From Holtiella tumoricola (GTDB lineage: Bacteria > Bacillota > Clostridia > Lachnospirales > Cellulosilyticaceae), in the NCBI RefSeq assembly GCF_027857615.1, contig NZ_JAQIFT010000074.1, forward strand, positions 1 to 64,000: 64,000 nucleotides of DNA, in the 5' to 3' direction. The notes under the pieces were generated by a model. That model was not told where the DNA came from and did not search any database. It saw nothing but the letters and a program-made list of their open reading frames with translations. A program made the position numbers and the translations under genes. Of this stretch, positions 35,518 to 44,164 are shown one piece after another; the first letter of the stretch is position 1; every line of letters starts with the position of its first letter.

Positions 35518-37167
35518 CTACAGATTTAATGATGCCTTAGCTTTCTGTGTATCAACTTGTTGTATTTTCTTTCTTACTTCAAGTACAGAAGGTGCACTTA
35601 CAGAAAGTTCATCAATTCCCATAGCTAGATATGTTTCTGTTAATGTAGTATCTGCTGCTGATTCTCCACAAATTCCAACCCAAATACCTGCTTTATGAGC
35701 ATTATCTGCAACCATTTTAATACTTCTTAAAATTGCTAAGTTATGTGTATCATATAAATGAGCAATTTTTGCATTCATACGGTCTACAGCCATTGTATAT
35801 TGTGTAAGGTCATTTGTTCCAATACTAAAGAAGTCTACCTCTTTTGCTAGTAAGTCTGATACAAGTGCTGCTGCTGGTGTTTCAATCATCATACCTACTT
35901 CGATATCTTCACTTACTGCAATACCTTCTGCAAGAAGTTCTTGTTTTGTTTCTTCAAGTACTTTTCTTGCTGCTTTAATTTCATTAACAGTAGCAATCAT
36001 TGGGAACATAATACCTAATTTACCATGTACACTTGCTCTTAAAAGGGCACGTAATTGTGTTTTGAAAAGTTCTGGTTGATCTAAACATACACGAATTGCA
36101 CGATATCCTAAGAATGGATTTTCTTCTTTAGGAATATTTAAGTAAGGAAGTTCTTTATCCCCACCTACGTCTAATGTTCTAATAATAACGCGATCTTCCA
36201 TTGCTTCTAAAACTTTTTTGTAAGCTTCATATTGCATCTCTTCTGTTGGTAATGCTTTACCATCCATGTAAAGGAATTCACTTCTAAATAACCCAACACC
36301 TTTTGCATCATTTGCAAGTACGTTCTCGATGTCATCTGGGCTACCAATATTTGCATTAACTTCAATATGAACACCATCAATTGTTACATTTGGAGTTCCA
36401 ATAAGTTTTTGTAACTCTTCTTTATAGTTTCTGTATTTTTCTTGTTCTAAAGTCCACTCAGCTACCATCTCCTCAGTTGGTTCTGTGTATACTTTACCGT
36501 TTTTACCGTCAAGAATAATTATATCATCATTATTGAATTTTGTTAATGCATTTTCCAAACCTACTACCGCTGGAATTTGCATTGTTCTTGCTAGAATAGC
36601 AGAATGAGACATCTTTCCACCATCTTCTGTTATAAATCCTAAAACAAATTTTTTGTTCATTTGAATGGTATCAGATGGGAATAAATCTTTTGCTACTAAG
36701 ATGACAGGTTCTTGAAGGTCTGCTAAAGATACTTCTTTTTCTCCTGTTAAAATCCCAATAAGTCGTTTTGAGATATCGCGAATATCTGCTGCACGTTCTT
36801 GTAGGTAAGGATCATCCATGCTTTCAAACATTGCTGCAATAATTACTGCTGCTTCAGATACTGCATAAGCTGCATTATATTTATCTTCAGTAATAAAGTT
36901 TACAACTTGATCATTTAAATCTAAGTCTTGTACAAGCATTTGATGTACATCAAAAATACCTGCGTGTTCTTCACCAACTTCTTCAACTGCTTTTGTATAT
37001 AATACTTGAAGCTCTTTTAACGCTTCTTCTTTTGCTTCTTCAAAACGCTTGATTTCGGCTTCAACATTCTCAATTTTTGTATTTGGAACTTTTGATGTGC
37101 CTTGTTTTTTTATGAATACTTTGCCTATAGCTACACCGCTAGAAGCCCCAATTCCATCTAATATCAT
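35518..37167 (-). CDS. ptsI: PTS enzyme I
   Basis: The 549-residue enzyme transfers phosphate from phosphoenolpyruvate to HPr. Active-site motif GGKMSHSAILAR (His near 188), the PEP-binding GVGLFRSEFLYM and the C-terminal GICGESAADT are present. It is a little shorter than E. coli enzyme I (575). The ATG at 37167 follows AGGAGTGG; a GTG three codons upstream lies in the binding site. It sits between ptsH and the antiterminator gene. Confidence 0.97.
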   Translation of the reverse strand: MILDGIGASSGVAIGKVFIKKQGTSKVPNTKIENVEAEIKRFEEAKEEALKELQVLYTKAVEEVGEEHAGIFDVHQMLVQDLDLNDQVVNFITEDKYNAAYAVSEAAVIIAAMFESMDDPYLQERAADIRDISKRLIGILTGEKEVSLADLQEPVILVAKDLFPSDTIQMNKKFVLGFITEDGGKMSHSAILARTMQIPAVVGLENALTKFNNDDIIILDGKNGKVYTEPTEEMVAEWTLEQEKYRNYKEELQKLIGTPNVTIDGVHIEVNANIGSPDDIENVLANDAKGVGLFRSEFLYMDGKALPTEEMQYEAYKKVLEAMEDRVIIRTLDVGGDKELPYLNIPKEENPFLGYRAIRVCLDQPELFKTQLRALLRASVHGKLGIMFPMIATVNEIKAARKVLEETKQELLAEGIAVSEDIEVGMMIETPAAALVSDLLAKEVDFFSIGTNDLTQYTMAVDRMNAKIAHLYDTHNLAILRSIKMVADNAHKAGIWVGICGESAADTTLTETYLAMGIDELSVSAPSVLEVRKKIQQVDTQKAKASLNL

Positions 37168-37204
37168 CTTGTCCACTCCTATATTCTAGTGATTTATTCG
37201 AATT

Positions 37205-37462
37205 CTAGTGATTTGTTTCGATTGTTTCTTTAACTGCTGCTGCTGCTGCTTCTTCATCTGCACCTTCTGCTGTGATTGTAAGTTCATCACCTTGTTTTGC
37301 TCCTAAAGAAAGAACTGCTAATAATCTTTTAGCATCTACTGATTTACCATCTTTTTCGATTGTAATTTTAGATGCAAATTCACCTGCTTTTTTAACTACT
37401 GCTCCTGCTGGTCTTGCGTGTAATCCTGCTTCACCTTGAATTGTTACAACTAATTGTTTCAT
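37205..37462 (-). CDS. ptsH: HPr phosphocarrier protein with Arg at position 46
   Basis: The 85-residue protein has the catalytic His15 in GLHARPAG. The region that normally carries the regulatory Ser46 (K-S-I/L-M/L) reads D-A-K-R-L-L-A-V-L-S-L-G, with Arg46 (AGA) in place of Ser. HPr kinase therefore has no Ser46 target here. His15 phosphotransfer should be intact. The ATG at 37462 follows GAAGGAGG. First gene of the pts operon, behind a RAT-terminator. Confidence 0.96.
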   Translation of the reverse strand: MKQLVVTIQGEAGLHARPAGAVVKKAGEFASKITIEKDGKSVDAKRLLAVLSLGAKQGDELTITAEGADEEAAAAAVKETIETNH

Positions 37463-37540
37463 AATATATTCCTCCTTCAAATTTTAGACTTACTATCTAT
37501 ATATTTTGCTATGTTTTACCGAGATTTATTACTGAAATTA

Positions 37541-37618
37541 AAAAAAGGCATAAACAGTATTTTCCCTTATTTAAAAGGAAAAGATAAAGTTTATGCCTGA
37601 TCGAGTCAGTAACACACT
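37541..37618 (-). promoter_or_regulatory. GlcT-type RAT overlapping a terminator in the ptsH leader
   Basis: The minus strand at 37589-37618 reads GTGTGTTACTGACTCGATCA then GGCATAAAC, very like the Bacillus ptsG RAT bound by GlcT. Its 3' arm GGCATAAAC... (37589-37597) is also the left arm of a terminator whose right arm is GTTTATGCC (37547-37555), followed by T6. Antiterminator binding would allow pts operon expression. Confidence 0.9.
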
Positions 37619-37645
37619 TGTAAACTATATTAATTATCTATAGAG

Positions 37646-37674
37646 ATTATATCTAACATTTTTTTATCTGTCAA
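37646..37674 (-). promoter_or_regulatory. Consensus promoter of the pts operon
   Basis: TTGACA (37669-37674), a 17-bp spacer and TATAAT (37646-37651): perfect match, starting the transcript about 20 bp before the RAT. Confidence 0.88.
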
Positions 37675-37709
37675 CATCTACTATATACCATAATTAAAGT
37701 ATTGCTTTT

Positions 37710-38474
37710 TTATTTAATTTCACTTAAAAGTTCTGCTGCTGCTTCCTCATCTAAAACAACTTTAACATCTTTGTGGAATTGTAAAATTGAAGCTGGTACA
37801 CGTGGGTCAACTTTACCTAAAAGCATTTCTCTAAGAATTGTAGCTTTTCCACTACCACTTGCTAAAAGTAAGATACTTTTAGCTGTCATAATTGTACCAA
37901 TTCCCATTGTAATAGCTTGTGTTGGAACTTCATCAATTGAGTTAAAGAATCTAGCATTATCTTGAATTGTTCTTTCATCTAATGTTACTTGGTGTGTAAT
38001 TGGTTCAAATATATCACTTGGTTCATTAAAACCAATATGACCATTTCCGCCAATACCTAATACTTGAATATCTACACCACCTGTAGCACGTACAAGCTCA
38101 TCATAAGCTTTACCTTCTGCTTCACAGTTAGCTGCCATTCCATTTGGAATATGAGTATTATTGATATTGATATCTACATGATTGAATAAATTATCTTTCA
38201 TGAAGTAATCATAACTTTGGTCATTTGTTTTTTCAATTGGATAGTACTCATCTAAGTTATAAGCTGAAACTTCTTTGAAACTAATTTCACCTTTTTTGTT
38301 CATTTCAATAAGCTCTTTATACATCCCAACTGGTGTACCACCTGTAGCAAGACCTAAGTTAGCTGCTGGTTTTACTTTTAAAAATTCTGCAATAATCTCA
38401 GCACCTTTTTTACTCATTTCATCATAGTTTTTAGTAACATAGATTGTCATGTTGTTGATCTTAATTGTTTTCAT
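37710..38474 (-). CDS. nagB: Glucosamine-6-phosphate deaminase
   Basis: The 254-residue enzyme converts glucosamine-6-phosphate to fructose-6-phosphate and ammonia. It has LATGGTPVGMY, the catalytic Asp region NLDEYYP and GIGGNGHIGFNEP with its active-site His. The start overlaps the end of nagA by 14 nt and its GGGGG ribosome-binding site lies inside nagA, so the two are translationally linked. Confidence 0.97.
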   Translation of the reverse strand: MKTIKINNMTIYVTKNYDEMSKKGAEIIAEFLKVKPAANLGLATGGTPVGMYKELIEMNKKGEISFKEVSAYNLDEYYPIEKTNDQSYDYFMKDNLFNHVDININNTHIPNGMAANCEAEGKAYDELVRATGGVDIQVLGIGGNGHIGFNEPSDIFEPITHQVTLDERTIQDNARFFNSIDEVPTQAITMGIGTIMTAKSILLLASGSGKATILREMLLGKVDPRVPASILQFHKDVKVVLDEEAAAELLSEIK

Positions 38475-39612
38475 AGATTGTTTTCCCCCTATTGATTACA
38501 TGGTAAATGTTAATTTCATCATCAAAAAGAATAATATCTGCATCTTTTCCTGTATCAAGCGTACCTTTAAAAGTATCTACACCTATTGTTTTCGCTGGAT
38601 TAATTGTTGCAAATTCAATAGCTTTTTCAACACCATATTCTGTATGTTCGATTACATTTTTAAGTGCTACATTAAGACGAAGAATACTACCTGCTAATGT
38701 ACCATCTTCAAGACGTGCACTGCCATCTTTTACAAATACAGCTTGTCCACCTAAAGCGTACTGTCCTTCTTTGCAACCACCTGCACACATACAATCTGTA
38801 ACAAGTACAAATTTATCTGGAGCTTTAGCCTTGATTACAAGTGGGTATAACCCTTTGTTGACATGGATTGTGTCACAAATCATCTCACAGCTTACTTTTT
38901 CAGATGCTAATGCTGCACCTACTACCCCTGGATTACGATGGTGTAATGGTGTCATTGCGTTGAAAAGATGTGTTGTATGTGTAATACCTGCATCAATTCC
39001 TTCCATTGCTTGATCAAAATCTGCCATTGTATGTCCCATAGATAAAGTAATACCTGTATTCTTAGAAATTTCTTCAATAAATGCTTTTGCTCCTTCTACC
39101 TCTGGTGCAACTGTAATAAGTCTTACAATATCTTGATAGCTTTTTACAAACTCAATTGCTTCTGTGTTAGGTTGTTGAATATACTTGCCATTTTGGGCTC
39201 CTTTAAAAGCTTCATTAATATAAGGACCTTCCATGTGTACACCTAATACTTCAGCACCTTCACTACCTTCTGCTTTTACTACTCTACATGCTTCTAGCGC
39301 TGTTGCAATTTCTTCTCTTGACATTGTCATGGTTGTAGGTAAAAAACTGGTTACACCATTTTTAGCAATTCCTTTTGCGATTGTACGTATAGCATCTTCT
39401 GTACCATCCATAGTATCTTTTGTATCATAACCATGGATATGAACATCAATAAAACCAGGTGCAATAAATCTACCTTCTGCATCAATTTGTTCTGCATCTG
39501 CTGGGATTTCATTTAGATCAACTATACCTACTATTTTTTGTTCAAATAACAGTGCCTTCCCTTCTATTATTTGTCCATCAAATAGAATTTTTCCATTTAC
39601 TATAGCTTTCAT
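38461..39612 (-). CDS. nagA: N-acetylglucosamine-6-phosphate deacetylase
   Basis: The 383-residue amidohydrolase has the metal motif GFIDVHIHGYDTKD, the Glu region VHMEGPYIN, SMGHTMADFDQA and TTHLFNAMTPLHHR, and the catalytic Asp in LVTDCMCAGG. It removes acetate from GlcNAc-6-phosphate made by NagE or by kinase/mutase routes. AAGGAGGGG precedes the ATG. Overlaps nagB downstream. Confidence 0.97.
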   Translation of the reverse strand: MKAIVNGKILFDGQIIEGKALLFEQKIVGIVDLNEIPADAEQIDAEGRFIAPGFIDVHIHGYDTKDTMDGTEDAIRTIAKGIAKNGVTSFLPTTMTMSREEIATALEACRVVKAEGSEGAEVLGVHMEGPYINEAFKGAQNGKYIQQPNTEAIEFVKSYQDIVRLITVAPEVEGAKAFIEEISKNTGITLSMGHTMADFDQAMEGIDAGITHTTHLFNAMTPLHHRNPGVVGAALASEKVSCEMICDTIHVNKGLYPLVIKAKAPDKFVLVTDCMCAGGCKEGQYALGGQAVFVKDGSARLEDGTLAGSILRLNVALKNVIEHTEYGVEKAIEFATINPAKTIGVDTFKGTLDTGKDADIILFDDEINIYHVINRGKTIYENN

Positions 39613-39630
39613 TGTACCCCTCCTTCTACA

Positions 39631-39666
39631 TACTTTTAGGCACTTATTAATAAGTGCCTAAAAGTA
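39631..39666. repeat. Perfect 36-bp palindrome between GH94 and nagA
   Basis: The arms TACTTTTAGGCACTTATT (39631-39648) and its exact reverse complement (39649-39666) meet without a loop. No T-run follows on either strand, so it is not a standard terminator. It may be an mRNA-stabilising or processing hairpin in the operon, or an operator for nagA-nagB. Confidence 0.8.
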
Positions 39667-39698
39667 ACTATAACATTATTGTTACTCTAACTATCAAA

Positions 39699-42329
39699 TT
39701 AGTCAAGAACTTCTACAATAATTTCTTTGTTATTTGTAATAAAGTCATTAGATAACCATAATTTATTAAGCTTCATCACATCATCATAAATTCCCTCTTG
39801 CACTTCTCCATTAACTTTAAAGACACGTCCAGCTGCCTTATTATCAGTGTTTTGATTATTAGAGTACTTAATTGTTAAGTAACTTTCCCTAACTTTAATA
39901 GTGAACTCTGTTGTTTCAAATGGTATATTTTTCGATGGTTGAATCCAAATACCTTTGTACTGTGGCTCTATACCAAAAACAAATCTAATGAATGTTTTAA
40001 GAACAACGTTTGAACTGCCTGTTTGCCAATCTTGCATAGATTCACCATCAATTTGCTTCTCTTCATTGAAACCGTATGAATTAGGCATAACGTATGGCGA
40101 TACAGACACTGTTTCATGTGTAAATGGTAAGCATTTTGAAAGTTCTTCCCAAGCACGATCTGTTTCACCCATTCTAAAGAGTGACATAACCCCAAATGTA
40201 CTTGCATGGATGTACGCTGCACCATTTTCTGCTGTACCTTTTGGTAAGTTTGGAATACGTCCTACACCTGGTGTACCTTTTTCAAAGTGTGGTTCAAATG
40301 TTTTAAGACCATATTTAGAGCCTAAACGATCATATGCAGAAAGTATAGTATCTTTAATACTCATATCTTTATCATACATTCCCGCAAGTACCCAGAATGC
40401 ATTTGATGTAATACCATCACGTGATTGATGATCAGGGTCATCAAAGCTTCCTACAAAGTAGCTTCTTTCATCTCCCCATCCATGCACTAGACGGGTTTCG
40501 CCTGCTTCATTTTGAATAATTGCATATTTAACAAGACCTTCTTCAATCTCTGCCATTGCTTGTTTGTATTCAGCAATTTTATCTGCATACTTATCTGCTC
40601 CTAAGATTTCAAGAAGTTCAATCATCTCATGACAGTTTTGGTAAACTTGAAGTGTAGCCATGACAGATACACCTGTACCATATTCACGGTCCTTACGTTT
40701 ACTTACACCAAGTCCATCAAGAGCATCATTCCAATCACCATAAAGGGCACATACACATTTTGTGTATTCATGATCACGGTTTGTAAGAAGGTAGTGCATA
40801 ATATCAAATAAATGATCTAAGACTGAACTTGTCTTATCTGATTTTTTAGCTAGATGTGCTTTGTCATTTACAAAGTCATAATACCCACATGTTTCATCTA
40901 AGAAGTTGAAATCTTGTGTAAAGCGAAGATAAGTTGCAATCGTTGAAATCACCCATACACCTTGATCAATGAATGGTCTAAGGTCCATATTAGGTGTATC
41001 CCCTTCAAATCTTGGAAGAGAATATTGTCTTGGGCAACGTCCATCTGGTTGTACAAAGTTAAGTGCTTCTAACATCTTTGCTCTTGCTACTTCTGGTTCA
41101 TAGAATACTAGACCTTCAAGGGCTTGGAATACATCACGAATCCCAATAAGTGAGAAGCTAGAAAGTTGGATATAACCTTTAATAACTGAGCAGAACTCAA
41201 CTTGTTTTTTGAGATGTTCAAAGAATGCGTTAAATACTTCTTCTTTGATTTCACCATGAAGACGTTTACCAAACTCAGCTTTCATCGTTTCTCCGTGTTT
41301 TGCCTCGGCATCAATAATTGTAGCTTCAGCATTGTCAATCACTTCTGGTGTTGGTACTTCTTTAATAGCTACTTCCATATCCTCATCTTCAAAACAGTAT
41401 GTCATAACTATATCTTCACGTATATGCGCTTTTCCCTCTAACTCTAAATGCAGCATATCAGCAGCTACTGATACTTCTGTAAATGTTGCAACTTTCTTAG
41501 TGTTCTCACCAAATGTTCCTCTGTAAAGTGATGCTGGTGTATGAAGTGAACTTCTCACACCCCCTACATAATCATTACGTGATGCTGTTTCTTCAGTTTT
41601 TACAAGTGCTGCCCCTTCACTTAATGTAAGGTTTCTTGTAAATACACCATAGTTTGGAGCCATTGCCCCTCTATCTCTCTCTTCATAAACTTCAATCAAG
41701 AAGTTATCAAGGTTTTGTCCTTCGTTTGCAGGAAGTACTGTACATTGTCTAAACCAACGGTTTTCTGCCCCCTCCATCACTGCATTCTTCAAGAATGGAT
41801 TAAAGTATGATGATATAAAGAATTCTTTTTTCTCATCTGTATTATTTGTTGCTGATATTGTATAGTACATTTTTTTATCAGCATCTACAAAAGTACGGAT
41901 AGCAAAAGTAATCCCTTCTGCCTCTGTTACATAATAGGCACTTGCTTTTGTGAAGACAGTATATCTTTCTGTTTGGACTTGTTCATCCATAACTGGTACT
42001 GAAAGAATAGGAATAACTTTATACCCTTCCTCTCCTTTAAATCCTGCAAAGAAAGCAATTTTGGGTTCTTGCCCCTCAGATGCTCTTAAATAAGGTGAGA
42101 AAAGCCCTTCATTACAATGAAGATAGCCTGATGCATATACCCAATAGTTAAATCCATTTTGTCCAAATGGATATCTACAATCTCCATCCTCTCTTGGAAT
42201 AGCTAAAATATTGTTATCTTCAATAAAGTAAGCCTTCCCTGGCATCGCTTTTTCCTTCGCCACAATAGGATTATTTTGCAAAGTATGATATTCTGCTACA
42301 TATTTATTAACATTATTAAAAAAGCTCAT
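39699..42329 (-). CDS. GH94-family glycoside phosphorylase, probably chitobiose phosphorylase-like
   Basis: The 876-residue cytosolic protein (no signal peptide) has the GH94 layout: beta-rich N-terminal half, then an alpha/alpha barrel with GRCPRQYSLPRFEGD, DLRPFIDQGVW, GDWNDALDG (catalytic Asp near 532-535) and HGWGDERSYFVGSFDD. GH94 enzymes split cellobiose, cellodextrins or chitobiose with phosphate. The amino-sugar neighbours point to di-N-acetylchitobiose, giving GlcNAc-1-phosphate plus GlcNAc; cellobiose cannot be excluded. The ATG at 42329 follows GAGAGGTGA; a GTG at 42338 lies within that site. Confidence 0.85.
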   Translation of the reverse strand: MSFFNNVNKYVAEYHTLQNNPIVAKEKAMPGKAYFIEDNNILAIPREDGDCRYPFGQNGFNYWVYASGYLHCNEGLFSPYLRASEGQEPKIAFFAGFKGEEGYKVIPILSVPVMDEQVQTERYTVFTKASAYYVTEAEGITFAIRTFVDADKKMYYTISATNNTDEKKEFFISSYFNPFLKNAVMEGAENRWFRQCTVLPANEGQNLDNFLIEVYEERDRGAMAPNYGVFTRNLTLSEGAALVKTEETASRNDYVGGVRSSLHTPASLYRGTFGENTKKVATFTEVSVAADMLHLELEGKAHIREDIVMTYCFEDEDMEVAIKEVPTPEVIDNAEATIIDAEAKHGETMKAEFGKRLHGEIKEEVFNAFFEHLKKQVEFCSVIKGYIQLSSFSLIGIRDVFQALEGLVFYEPEVARAKMLEALNFVQPDGRCPRQYSLPRFEGDTPNMDLRPFIDQGVWVISTIATYLRFTQDFNFLDETCGYYDFVNDKAHLAKKSDKTSSVLDHLFDIMHYLLTNRDHEYTKCVCALYGDWNDALDGLGVSKRKDREYGTGVSVMATLQVYQNCHEMIELLEILGADKYADKIAEYKQAMAEIEEGLVKYAIIQNEAGETRLVHGWGDERSYFVGSFDDPDHQSRDGITSNAFWVLAGMYDKDMSIKDTILSAYDRLGSKYGLKTFEPHFEKGTPGVGRIPNLPKGTAENGAAYIHASTFGVMSLFRMGETDRAWEELSKCLPFTHETVSVSPYVMPNSYGFNEEKQIDGESMQDWQTGSSNVVLKTFIRFVFGIEPQYKGIWIQPSKNIPFETTEFTIKVRESYLTIKYSNNQNTDNKAAGRVFKVNGEVQEGIYDDVMKLNKLWLSNDFITNNKEIIVEVLD

Positions 42330-42368
42330 TTTATTCACCTCTCGTCTATTTTTTATACATACAAGTAG

Positions 42369-42402
42369 CCACTTGTAAACCCTGTTTACAAAGTGGCCCC
42401 TG
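42369..42402 (-). terminator. Intercistronic hairpin between GH3 and GH94 genes
   Basis: GCCACTTGTAAA pairs with TTTACAAAGTGGC around CCCTG. The T-run is poor, so this more likely adjusts mRNA stability than ends transcription. Confidence 0.5.
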
Positions 42403-42410
42403 TCAGAAGT

Positions 42411-44021
42411 TTATTCAAATAATTGTTTTGCTGGATTAAATTCAAAGTCTCCATCACCGAAGACTGCTTCTACTAATGCATTAAGTGTAACTTGTGTTAA
42501 CCCACCGGTAACAATAACATAGTCACAATACTCTGCTAACGGTTTTGCATCTTCTGGACTTCTTGTTGCTACTCCAATAATTTTCTTTGTTGGGCAGAAG
42601 TCACGGATATATTTAATTGTTTCAATTTGTTCTTCAAAGCAATAAGCATTTACTGTTGTAAAGATGACAAAGTCAGAAATAATTGCAATATCACCTACAG
42701 ATACCATTTCCATGTGTGTTGGTCTCCATGGCATAATTACTTCTTTTGTATTATTGTGGTAACCATGTTTCTTAACTGTTTCTTCAATAGAGAGTTTATC
42801 ATAAAGGTTAATCGCATCACTCATAACAAGACGTGCTGGATTTCCAAAGATAATCCCTAACTTTTGCTTTTCATCTAATTTCACTGGGAAGTCAGCTTTT
42901 TCCCCTTTATAAAGAATAAGAGACTTCTTAGCAATCTCATAAGCGATTTCATCACCTTTTGCTTTATCAAATTCTTTTTCTTCTGGGAATGTTCCACAGT
43001 TATATGTTGCTTTATATTCTAGTACTTTAAGACATGCTTCATTAATACGTTCTTCTGAGATTGTACCATTTTGTACACATTCTTCCATGAAATCAACATA
43101 CCATTCACCTGCACATGTAGACATGAGAAGATCACAACCAGCATTCATAGCTTCTACTAATGGCTGTCTTTCTCCATATGCATCAAGTACTGCTTTCATA
43201 ATAAGGTCATCTGTAACGATAAGCCCTTTAAATCCAAGGTCATTTCTTAAGTAATCCACTACCTTTTTAGACATTGAAGCTGGTTTCTCCCCATCAAGTG
43301 GTGGGAAAATACCATGGTGCATCATGACACAACCAAGGCCATTAGCAATTGCTTTTTTGTATGGTGCAAGTTCTACTTCCTCAAGACGTTTCATATCTCC
43401 TGGATGTACGTCCATCTTAAAGTGTGTATCTTCTTGTGTTAAACGCATACCTGGGAAGTGTTTACCACATGCAGCAATGCCATTTTCTTCAAGACCTTTA
43501 ATAAATCCTGTTCCCATATCTGCAACAACATTTGGTTTACTTGAATACATACGATTATCTACTACTGGTACACCATTTACTCTATCATAGCTTACATCTA
43601 ATACTGGTGCATAACATACATCGATACCCGCATATTGTAACTCTTTCGCAACATGTGCACCTTGTTTATAAGCCATCTCTTCATCATTTGCAAACCCCAT
43701 TGCCATGTTACCTGGGAACATGGTTGTTCCTTGATGAATAGCTGTAAGTTGTCCACCTTCTTGGTCAATAGTAAGAAGGATTGGTATACCAAAACGATTT
43801 TCTTGTGCATGAGCTTGAATACGTTTGTTCATTTCACGGAATTGTTCAAGGCTTCTTACGTTATTTCCGGAGAAAAAGATGATTCCACCTAATTCTGTAC
43901 GTTTATTCATTTCAATAAGAGACTCTGGAAGATCCTCATACCCTTGATAATATTGAAGAAATGTTTGTCCGATTTTTTCACGGAGTGTCATTTGACTAAA
44001 GACTTCTTGTACGTTAAACAT
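42411..44021 (-). CDS. GH3 beta-N-acetylglucosaminidase (NagZ-like), cytosolic
   Basis: The 536-residue protein has the GH3 core with DQEGGQLT (84-93), KHFPG (187-191), the Asp-Thr-His acid/base dyad (D198, H200), and the nucleophile motif IVTDDLIMKAV (near Asp271/272), plus a C-terminal alpha/beta domain. The NagZ loop normally reads KHFPGHGDT; here it is KHFPGMRLTQEDTH, so the loop is altered while the catalytic His is kept. GH3 enzymes with this His can hydrolyse or, as reported for a Cellulomonas enzyme, phosphorolyse GlcNAc units. No signal peptide. AGGAGG precedes the ATG. Confidence 0.88.
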   Translation of the reverse strand: MFNVQEVFSQMTLREKIGQTFLQYYQGYEDLPESLIEMNKRTELGGIIFFSGNNVRSLEQFREMNKRIQAHAQENRFGIPILLTIDQEGGQLTAIHQGTTMFPGNMAMGFANDEEMAYKQGAHVAKELQYAGIDVCYAPVLDVSYDRVNGVPVVDNRMYSSKPNVVADMGTGFIKGLEENGIAACGKHFPGMRLTQEDTHFKMDVHPGDMKRLEEVELAPYKKAIANGLGCVMMHHGIFPPLDGEKPASMSKKVVDYLRNDLGFKGLIVTDDLIMKAVLDAYGERQPLVEAMNAGCDLLMSTCAGEWYVDFMEECVQNGTISEERINEACLKVLEYKATYNCGTFPEEKEFDKAKGDEIAYEIAKKSLILYKGEKADFPVKLDEKQKLGIIFGNPARLVMSDAINLYDKLSIEETVKKHGYHNNTKEVIMPWRPTHMEMVSVGDIAIISDFVIFTTVNAYCFEEQIETIKYIRDFCPTKKIIGVATRSPEDAKPLAEYCDYVIVTGGLTQVTLNALVEAVFGDGDFEFNPAKQLFE

Positions 44022-44114
44022 GTTTTCCTCCTAAATAGATAAAATATATTCTATTTTACCACTATATCTATCAAAATTACTATATATATTTCTTTTTATT
44101 ACCTAACATTACTT

Positions 44115-44164
44115 AACAAGTTTAAGACAATCCCCCTGGGGGTAATAGGGGATTGCCTTAAAAC
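44115..44164 (-). terminator. Intercistronic hairpin between phosphomutase and GH3 genes
   Basis: AAGTTTAAGACAATCCCC pairs with GGGGATTGCCTTAAAACTT, a long stem with an inner CCCC/GGGG alternative. No clean T-run follows on the minus strand. Confidence 0.55.
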
